Shown piece by piece: positions 6,756 through 11,250 of a DNA stretch of 11,250 nucleotides. Position 1 is the stretch's first letter, and every line of letters starts with the position of its first letter. Made by a program: the position numbers and the translations under genes. The notes below the pieces were generated by a model. That model was not told the DNA's origin. It did not search any database and was given only the letters and a program-made list of their open reading frames with translations. Location of the stretch: assembly GCA_010024525.1 (NCBI GenBank), contig RGGS01000023.1, positions 1-11,250 on the forward strand. Reading direction: 5' to 3'. Source of the stretch: Verrucomicrobiota bacterium (GTDB lineage Bacteria > Verrucomicrobiota > Verrucomicrobiia > Methylacidiphilales > Verrucolacustridaceae).

Positions 6756-8114
6756 TCAGAGGAACTTGCCCGGGTTCAGAACATCTTTTGGATCAAGGGC
6801 CCTTTTAATGTGGTGATGCAGATTTCTAAGGGCGGGGCTGGAGGCGGCATTCCACCAAGGTTTCTTCGCCAGTCCGATGCCGTGTTCCCCGCTGATCACG
6901 CCTCGCATCCTCAGGACTCCCTGAAACAGCTCGTCCAAAATTCGGCGCATGCGGGGATCGTCGGGGTGGGTGCCAACCGGGGCCATCAGGTTGACGTGGA
7001 TATTGCCGTCGCCGGCGTGTCCAAAGCTGGAGATGGGGATGCCGTGCTTCTTTTGGAGTTTGGCTGCGAGGTGAAAGAGATTCACAATTTGACCCCTCGG
7101 CACGGTGACATCCTCGTTGAGTTTGACCAAGCCGGTGTCTCGCAACGCATAGCTAAAGCCCCGGCGGATTTCCCAAATCTTTTCGCAGGCAGCATCTCCG
7201 TGAGCGGTGACGATTCGAAGTGAGGATGAGCGCAGGACCTTGGCGGCTGCCGCCAATTCGATTTTGACCGAGGATGGCTGCCCATCAAACTCCACCAGAA
7301 GCATGGAATCGCAGCGGGGGGTGTTCGGGATGACTCGGCGGGCTGCGGCAAGGGTGAAGGGGTCGGCAATCTCCAGGGCACACGGGAGGAGGCCCGAGCC
7401 CAGTATTTTTTGCACTCCCGCGGCCGCTTTCTCCACGGAGCCGAATTCTGCCCGGAGCGCCGAACGGGTCGGGGGAAGAGGGAGAAGACGGAGAGTGGCT
7501 TCCGTGACGATTCCCAACATGCCTTCCGAACCGGTGAAGAGACCCACCAGGTCGAAGCCCGTGCGATTCTTGTGGGTTCGTCCACCTACGCGAACGACAG
7601 TTCCATCGGCCAGCACAACTTCCAGACCGAGGACATAGTTTCGGGTGACCCCGTATTTGAGACAGCGGGGTCCACCGGCATTGGTGGCAATGTTACCGCC
7701 GAGGGTCGATTCCTTGAGACTGGCGGGATCCGGAGGGTAGAAGAGCCGGTGACGTTTGGCGGACAGGGCGAGTTGGGAAGTGATGACGCCGGGTTGGACC
7801 ACGGCCACACCGTCCTGCGGCGAAATCTCAAGGATGCGATTCATTTTTACCAAGGAGAGAACGAGACCCCCTTTGACCGGGACGCATCCCCCCACGTAGC
7901 CGCGTCCTGCACCCCGGGTGGTGACGGGAATCTTGTGACGGGAGCAGAAGGCGAGAATCTTGGAGACATCCCCCGTATTTTTTGGGAAAGCCACGGCCTC
8001 CGGGAGGGATGATGCCATCCAAGCATCGGAAGAGTTGTTTTTCAGCGTGAGGGTATCCATGCGCAGAGTTCCGCGAGGAAGGAGGGAATGCAGCCGGGAG
8101 AGAACCTTTTTCAT
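6756..8114 (-). CDS. FAD-linked D-2-hydroxyacid oxidoreductase (GlcD / D-lactate dehydrogenase type)
   Basis: This is a 452-residue flavoprotein of the FAD-binding type 4 / FAD-oxidase C family, which oxidises glycolate, D-lactate or similar D-2-hydroxy acids. The FAD domain shows AVAFPKNTGDVSKIL, TTRGAGRGYVGG (about 65-76), VVQPGV, LFYPPDPAS and TLGGNIATNAGGPRCLKYG (about 137-155). FTGSEGMLGIVTEATL follows at about 193-208. The C-terminal domain has IWEIRRGFSYALR, NEDVTVPRG, FGHAGDGNIHVN (364-375), GEHGIGLAKK (409-418) and the terminal DPKDVLNPGKFL. All expected blocks are present, so it should be active. It starts with an ATG overlapping the smpB TGA (ATGA), which suggests translational coupling. 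No GlcE or iron-sulfur GlcF partner gene is visible downstream, so a stand-alone D-lactate dehydrogenase is as likely as glycolate oxidase. Confidence 0.87.
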   Translation of the reverse strand: MKKVLSRLHSLLPRGTLRMDTLTLKNNSSDAWMASSLPEAVAFPKNTGDVSKILAFCSRHKIPVTTRGAGRGYVGGCVPVKGGLVLSLVKMNRILEISPQDGVAVVQPGVITSQLALSAKRHRLFYPPDPASLKESTLGGNIATNAGGPRCLKYGVTRNYVLGLEVVLADGTVVRVGGRTHKNRTGFDLVGLFTGSEGMLGIVTEATLRLLPLPPTRSALRAEFGSVEKAAAGVQKILGSGLLPCALEIADPFTLAAARRVIPNTPRCDSMLLVEFDGQPSSVKIELAAAAKVLRSSSLRIVTAHGDAACEKIWEIRRGFSYALRDTGLVKLNEDVTVPRGQIVNLFHLAAKLQKKHGIPISSFGHAGDGNIHVNLMAPVGTHPDDPRMRRILDELFQGVLRMRGVISGEHGIGLAKKPWWNAASSPALRNLHHHIKRALDPKDVLNPGKFL

Positions 8115-8569
8115 TTGCGTCGTCGGTTAGCGAGTTCGCGATTCACCTCGCGGTCCGTTTGGCGCTTGATCAAGTCTTGTCGGCGGTCGCGGTGGGTTTT
8201 GCCCAGTCCGAGTCCGACGAGAATCTTGAAGCGGCCGTTTTTGAAATAGCCTTTGAGGGGAACGAGGGCGCGGGAACCGCCTTTTTCGATCTGGCCCATG
8301 AAGCGCATGATTTCGGCATGGTGCAGCAGAAGTTTGCGCGGGCGATCCGGCTCGGGATTGGCTCGGTTGCCGTGGCTGTAGGGGGCGATGTGAAAGGAGT
8401 GGAGCCAAGCCTCCCCGTTTTCAATGCGGCCGTAGGAGTGGGCCAGGTCGCCTCCGCCGGCCCGGATGGATTTGATCTCGGAACCCGTCAGAACGATACC
8501 CGCCTCAATCGACTCGGCGATGGAGTAGTGGTGACCCGCCTTGCGGTTATGGATTTCGATCGTTTTCAG
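8111..8569 (-). CDS. smpB: SsrA-binding protein SmpB (probable CTG start)
   Basis: SmpB binds tmRNA and delivers it to stalled ribosomes for trans-translation. The frame gives KTIEIHNRKAGHHYSIAESI, then EAGIVLTGSEIKSIRAGGGD, SYGRIENGEAWLHSFHIAPY and DRPRKLLLH. GQIEKGGSRALVPLKGYFKN, GLGLGKTHRDRRQDLIKRQ and a basic tail follow: the whole family fold, with the KTHRDRR...K tmRNA/decoding-site tail. No ATG, GTG or TTG exists in frame before residue 88 (ATG at 8308), far inside the conserved fold. The only near-start codon at the expected N-terminus is CTG at 8567-8569, giving LKTIEIHNRKA and 152 residues, the usual length. The frame is open upstream only for 10 more codons to the rpoZ TAA (8600-8602). 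AGGG lies about 11 bases before the CTG. It sits between rpoZ and the oxidase gene. Confidence 0.88.
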   Translation of the reverse strand: MKTIEIHNRKAGHHYSIAESIEAGIVLTGSEIKSIRAGGGDLAHSYGRIENGEAWLHSFHIAPYSHGNRANPEPDRPRKLLLHHAEIMRFMGQIEKGGSRALVPLKGYFKNGRFKILVGLGLGKTHRDRRQDLIKRQTDREVNRELANRRRK

Positions 8570-8599
8570 GGTGCGTGACCCTGGGTCCCGAAAGGGGGA

Positions 8600-8854
8600 T
8601 TAGGAGGACTTCTTAGCGCGGGTTTTGCGCGCAGGTTTGGCTTCAACAACTTCCGGACCACCGATGACTTCGTAACCCAGTTTGCCGTCGGCGACTTCGT
8701 GCAGGGCGACATCCATGAAGGTCATACGGGGGGAAACGGCGATCATCGGGCGGTAGCCCAACCCGAGTTGGCGGACGCGCTTGGAGATCACGTTAATCAG
8801 GATCTGGGGGCTGGAGACCTTGGTGAGGGCTCGGGTGACAAGTTCGCTTCTCAT
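8600..8854 (-). CDS. rpoZ: DNA-directed RNA polymerase omega subunit
   Basis: An 84-residue protein, MRSELVTRALTKVSSPQILI followed by NVISKRVRQLGLGYRPMI. The core (PQ.LIN.ISKRVRQL..GYRPMI, DVALHEVADGKL) is the omega fold that wraps the beta-prime C-terminus and helps RNA polymerase assembly. The start of the type MRSELVTRA is the form I associate with Verrucomicrobia. The C-terminal tail PARKTRAKKSS is basic and probably disordered. The ATG at 8854 has no recognisable Shine-Dalgarno. A -10 CATAAT and a -35 TTGCAA lie just upstream, so the leader would be only about 15 nt. smpB follows after a 30-bp gap in the same reading frame, forming the operon rpoZ-smpB-oxidase, and the tRNA-Pro gene is divergent. 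Confidence 0.85.
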   Translation of the reverse strand: MRSELVTRALTKVSSPQILINVISKRVRQLGLGYRPMIAVSPRMTFMDVALHEVADGKLGYEVIGGPEVVEAKPARKTRAKKSS

Positions 8855-8875
8855 AATGATTTGGGAAAGCTTTGC

Positions 8876-8903
8876 ATTATGTCGTAAGCGGGGCAGATTG
8901 CAA
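8876..8903 (-). promoter_or_regulatory. Probable sigma70-type promoter of the rpoZ-smpB operon
   Basis: Reading the minus strand, TTGCAA (8898-8903) and CATAAT (8876-8881) are separated by 16 bp. They match the -35 and -10 consensus at 4 of 6 and 5 of 6 positions. Transcription would begin near 8868-8870, about 15 nt before the rpoZ ATG. The -35 box ends only nine bases before the divergent tRNA-Pro gene. Confidence 0.5.
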
Positions 8904-8912
8904 GGGTTAATC

Positions 8913-8986
8913 CGGAGCGTAGCTCAGCTTGGTAGAGTACCAGCTTTGGGAGCTGGCTGTCGTGGGTTCAAATCCCACCGCTCCGA
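8913..8986 (+). tRNA. tRNA-Pro(TGG)
   Basis: A complete 74-nt cloverleaf. The acceptor is CGGAGCG/CGCTCCG, the D arm GCTC..GAGT, the anticodon stem CCAGC/GCTGG and the loop TTTGGGA (anticodon TGG at 8947-8949). The variable region is CTGTC and the T arm GTGGG/CCCAC around TTCAAAT. The discriminator is A. CCA is not encoded (TGGT follows), so the end must be added by CCA nucleotidyltransferase. It lies between divergent rpoZ and the downstream translation-related operon. Confidence 0.95.
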
Positions 8987-9107
8987 TGGTCCGCGAGGCG
9001 AACCGAAGAGTGGTTATTCCAGCAACCGGAGACGAAAGAGGACTGGGTCAGGGGGTGCTGATCAGAATCTGCTGAATCCTAATCTTCATCTTAATCTAGG
9101 ATCGAGA

Positions 9108-9136
9108 TTGCCTGCCGGATGCAGAATGCTTATACC
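9108..9136 (+). promoter_or_regulatory. Possible promoter giving a leaderless transcript of the small basic protein operon
   Basis: TTGCCT (9108-9113) and TATACC (9131-9136) are exactly 17 bp apart and match the -35 and -10 consensus at 4 of 6 each. A start point 6-7 bases after the -10 falls on the ATG at 9143, and no Shine-Dalgarno precedes that ATG. Modest consensus match, so only a suggestion. The rest of the 156-bp gap after tRNA-Pro shows a pyrimidine-rich stretch near 9075-9098 and nothing else I recognise. Confidence 0.4.
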
Positions 9137-9142
9137 TTCCTC

Positions 9143-9295
9143 ATGTCCTTACATCGCAGTCTTCGTTCGGGGGGTGCCACGGCCGCCAAGCGCAATGTGC
9201 TGAAGCGTGGCGAGCGGATTACTCTCCTCAAGAAGCGTGGTCTCTGGAAGGCGGGGATGAAGCCCACCGGCCTACCTAAAACCAAGCCCGAGTGA
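9143..9295 (+). CDS. Small basic protein (Verrucomicrobia/Chlamydiae family)
   Basis: A 50-residue protein, MSLHRSLRSGGATAAKRNVL continuing KRGERITLLKKRGLWKAGMK and PTGLPKTKPE. The pattern S-L-H-R-S-L, AKRNVLKR-ERI-LLKKRG-W and the terminal GL-KTKPE matches the short, very basic protein family (TIGR04137, as I recall) seen in Verrucomicrobia and Chlamydiae. It is thought to be ribosome-associated from its composition, but I know of no proven role. It is the first gene of a run whose second gene, a pseudouridine synthase, starts within its stop codon (TGATG), which supports a link to ribosome or RNA function. The ATG at 9143 gives the full family length, and no in-frame upstream start is needed. 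It is a good phylum marker. Confidence 0.82.
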   Translation: MSLHRSLRSGGATAAKRNVLKRGERITLLKKRGLWKAGMKPTGLPKTKPE

Positions 9296-10020
9296 TGTCT
9301 GCCGATCCCGTCCCCGCCGGGGAGGGGATGCGTCTTAACCGCTATTTGGCCGCCGCCGGCTTGGGCTCCCGCCGTGGTTGCGAATCCCTGATCGCCGAAG
9401 GAAGAGTTCGGATCAATAAACGTCAGGCGGAGAGCCCCGGGGAACGGGTGCCGGACGGAGCCCAAGTCACCGTGGATGGGCGACCCGTGCAGGCGGCGCG
9501 GGCGGTGGTCATCGCCCTGCATAAACCTCGGGGGGTGGTATGTACGGCCTCGGCCCAAGACCGACGACCCATCATCACGGAACTGATGCCCAAGAGTTTT
9601 GGAAGATTGTTTACCGTAGGACGTTTGGACGCCGACAGCGAGGGGTTGATTCTTTTGACCAACCAAGGCGATCTGGCGCAGCGTTTGGCCCACCCCAAGC
9701 ACAAAGTGGAGAAAGAGTATCGGGTGAAGCTGGACCGACCCCCGGATGAGGCGGTTCTTCGACAGATGGAGAAGGGGGTTCGTTTGAAGGAGGGGTTGGC
9801 GAAAGCCGAGAGGGTTTTTTCCAGCAGCAGGCTCGAAGTACGGATCATCCTGAGGCAGGGAATGAAGCGACAGATCCGATTGATGTTCCGCACCCTAGGT
9901 TTTACCGTGGAGAGATTGAAACGGACACGAATCGGCGGATTGGAGTTGGGGCATCTGGCTCCGGGAGCTTGGCGCGTGCTTTCCGGCCATGAGGCGGGCA
10001 AACTGGAAGAAATGCCATGA
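9295..10020 (+). CDS. Pseudouridine synthase, RsuA/RluB/RluE/RluF family
   Basis: A 241-residue enzyme that isomerises uridine in ribosomal RNA. An N-terminal S4 RNA-binding domain (about 10-57, MRLNRYLAAAGLGSRRGCES and IAEGRVRINKR) is followed by the catalytic domain. That domain has ALHKPRGVVCT (75-84), VGRLDADSEGLILLTN (108-123; catalytic aspartate D112 of the RLD motif), HPKHKVEKEYRV (133-144), LRQGMKRQIRLMFRTLG and LKRTRIGGLELG. The length and S4 domain fit RluB or RsuA better than RluA types. Which rRNA base is modified cannot be told from sequence. I use the ATG at 9295, overlapping the preceding TGA by one base. A GTG one codon earlier (9292) is in frame but would lie inside the small basic protein gene's end. 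Its own stop overlaps the argH ATG by four bases. Confidence 0.88.
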   Translation: MSADPVPAGEGMRLNRYLAAAGLGSRRGCESLIAEGRVRINKRQAESPGERVPDGAQVTVDGRPVQAARAVVIALHKPRGVVCTASAQDRRPIITELMPKSFGRLFTVGRLDADSEGLILLTNQGDLAQRLAHPKHKVEKEYRVKLDRPPDEAVLRQMEKGVRLKEGLAKAERVFSSSRLEVRIILRQGMKRQIRLMFRTLGFTVERLKRTRIGGLELGHLAPGAWRVLSGHEAGKLEEMP

Positions 10021-11250
10021 GAAGCAGCGGGAAAGGAAGGTTTCAAGGCGATCCGGATCCGGTGGCGGCGAAGTTCAGCCGGTCGGTTCATTTTGACCAC
10101 CGATTGGCGTTGCATGATCTTGAGGGAAGTCGGGCTCATGCCGTGATGCTGGGGAAAATCGGAATTTTGACCTCGCGGGAGGTTTCTGCCATCCGGAAGG
10201 GTCTGGACCGGATCGAGAAGGAGATTCGGGCAGGCAAGTTTCGGTGGAAGGATTCGCTGGAGGATGTGCACATGAACATCGAGGCGGCGCTGACCCAGAG
10301 GGTTCCCGCCGGGGCAAAGTTACACACCGGCAGAAGTCGAAACGATCAGGTGGCCACAGATCTCCGTTTGTGGTTGAGGGAACAGGTGGCTGGGGACTGT
10401 GTGGCGATCAGGAATTTGCAAAAGGCTTTAGTTGGGCTGGCCGACAAAAACCGTGAAGTTGTTCTCCCGGGTTATACCCACCTGCAAAGGGCTCAGCCGG
10501 TATTGTTGGCCCACCATTGGTTGGCTTATGTCGAAATGTTGGAACGCGATCTCGGTCGCTTGCAGGACGCCGTTCGTCGGGCGGATGTATTGCCTTTGGG
10601 ATCCGGAGCGATTGCGGGCAGCACCTTGAAATTGCAAAGGGATGTAACCCGGAAGTTGCTGCAATTCTCCGAAATCTCCTCCAACTCAATGGATGCGGTT
10701 TCCGACCGCGATTTCCTCGTGGAGTACCTGGCGGCCGTCGCTTTGGGGGGTGTCCATCTTTCCCGGTTGGCGGAAGACATGATTCTTTTTTCCTCCGCCG
10801 AATTTGCCTTTTTGCGGTTTGGGGAGGCCTTCACCACGGGATCGAGCCTGATGCCCCAGAAGAGGAATCCGGACATGGCCGAGTTGGTGCGGGGAAAGAG
10901 CGGTCGACTCACGGGACATTTGGTCTCGTTGTTGACCGTCCTCAAGGGGTTGCCCCTGACCTACAACCGGGATCTGCAGGAAGATAAGGAATGCGTATTT
11001 GACGCGGCGGACACTTTCCGTGATTCGCTGGAAGTGATGGCCCGGGCCATGGGTAGCATTGAAGTCGATGCGGGCGCCTGTGCCTATGCGGCTTCGGCTC
11101 CCGAATTACTCGCCACCGATCTGGCCGATGCGCTGGTGCAAAGCGGGATGCCTTTCCGGCAGGCCCACCAGGTGGTGGGGGCGGCGGTGAGGAGGGCGGA
11201 GGAGAGAGGGACGAGGATCGATCGCTTAAGCCGGGAGGACTGGGAAGAAT
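10017..11250 (+). CDS. argH: Argininosuccinate lyase, 3' end beyond the window
   Basis: This enzyme cleaves argininosuccinate to arginine and fumarate, the last step of arginine synthesis. From the ATG at 10017 (ATGA overlap with the preceding gene) 411 codons are open to the window edge; the family has about 460, so about 50 residues are missing. Visible blocks are GRFQGDPDPVAAKFSRSVHF, EDVHMNIEAALTQR (substrate-binding H and N), HTGRSRNDQVATDLR (103-117), GYTHLQRAQPVLLAHH (histidine of HLQ) and PLGSGAIAGST. SDRDFLVEYLAAVA and the flexible catalytic loop GSSLMPQKRNPD (275-286, active serine S276 or S277) follow, then LPLTYNRDLQEDKE. This is the fumarase/aspartase superfamily, homotetrameric. 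It should be active if the unseen end is intact. No other arginine gene is in view, so it has been placed in an RNA-modification operon. Confidence 0.94.
   Translation, partial: MRSSGKGRFQGDPDPVAAKFSRSVHFDHRLALHDLEGSRAHAVMLGKIGILTSREVSAIRKGLDRIEKEIRAGKFRWKDSLEDVHMNIEAALTQRVPAGAKLHTGRSRNDQVATDLRLWLREQVAGDCVAIRNLQKALVGLADKNREVVLPGYTHLQRAQPVLLAHHWLAYVEMLERDLGRLQDAVRRADVLPLGSGAIAGSTLKLQRDVTRKLLQFSEISSNSMDAVSDRDFLVEYLAAVALGGVHLSRLAEDMILFSSAEFAFLRFGEAFTTGSSLMPQKRNPDMAELVRGKSGRLTGHLVSLLTVLKGLPLTYNRDLQEDKECVFDAADTFRDSLEVMARAMGSIEVDAGACAYAASAPELLATDLADALVQSGMPFRQAHQVVGAAVRRAEERGTRIDRLSREDWEE

Noticed and set aside
6660..7223. 187-codon plus-strand frame beneath the FAD oxidase
   Set aside because: Lies opposite the GlcD-type gene; translation shows no domain or signal.
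9423..10271. 282-codon minus-strand frame opposite the pseudouridine synthase and argH
   Set aside because: Antisense shadow of two well-supported genes in high-GC DNA, with Ser/Arg/Pro-rich, domainless translation.

Overview
The window looks like a chromosomal stretch from a member of the Verrucomicrobiota (PVC group), probably a moderately high-GC genome. The best markers are a 50-residue basic protein at 9143-9295 that I recognise as the small basic protein known from Verrucomicrobia and Chlamydiae, and an RNA polymerase omega subunit starting MRSELVTRA, in the style of that phylum. Gene density is high and intergenic gaps are short. The two tRNA genes do not encode their CCA ends, and several starts lack a clear Shine-Dalgarno sequence. 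Almost everything is housekeeping or general metabolism. I see no CRISPR array, no prophage and no obvious defence island.

Left part (1-3600): the 5' part of a REP-associated (IS200-like, HUH) transposase runs off the left edge and is followed by an imperfect inverted repeat. Next, on the minus strand, come a stand-alone ovothiol-type methyltransferase and, upstream of it, a metallo-aminopeptidase-like gene that an out-of-frame internal deletion appears to have broken. A divergent M20 dipeptidase gene (plus strand) follows, and then a palindromic element that fills the gap before panE.

Middle part (3600-6756): panE (minus); a tRNA with anticodon CAT that resembles the lysidine-type isoleucine tRNA more than methionine tRNA; and three small exported proteins. 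These are an unrecognised Ser-rich protein, a BsuPI-like protein whose 3' end overlaps the first convergently by 50 bp, and a protein resembling the SecD periplasmic head.

Right part (6756-11250): a compact minus-strand operon rpoZ-smpB-glcD-like (smpB and the oxidase overlap by ATGA) diverges from tRNA-Pro(TGG). After the tRNA, a plus-strand operon runs small basic protein - RsuA/RluB-type pseudouridine synthase - argH, with 1-bp and 4-bp overlaps; argH runs off the right edge.

The most interesting observations are the broken peptidase, two genes (smpB and the methyltransferase) with no ATG/GTG at the N-terminus their families predict but a CTG-AAA there, a possibly leaderless small basic protein gene, and the palindromic elements that may be partners of the RAYT transposase. 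I did not find a convincing new multi-gene system.
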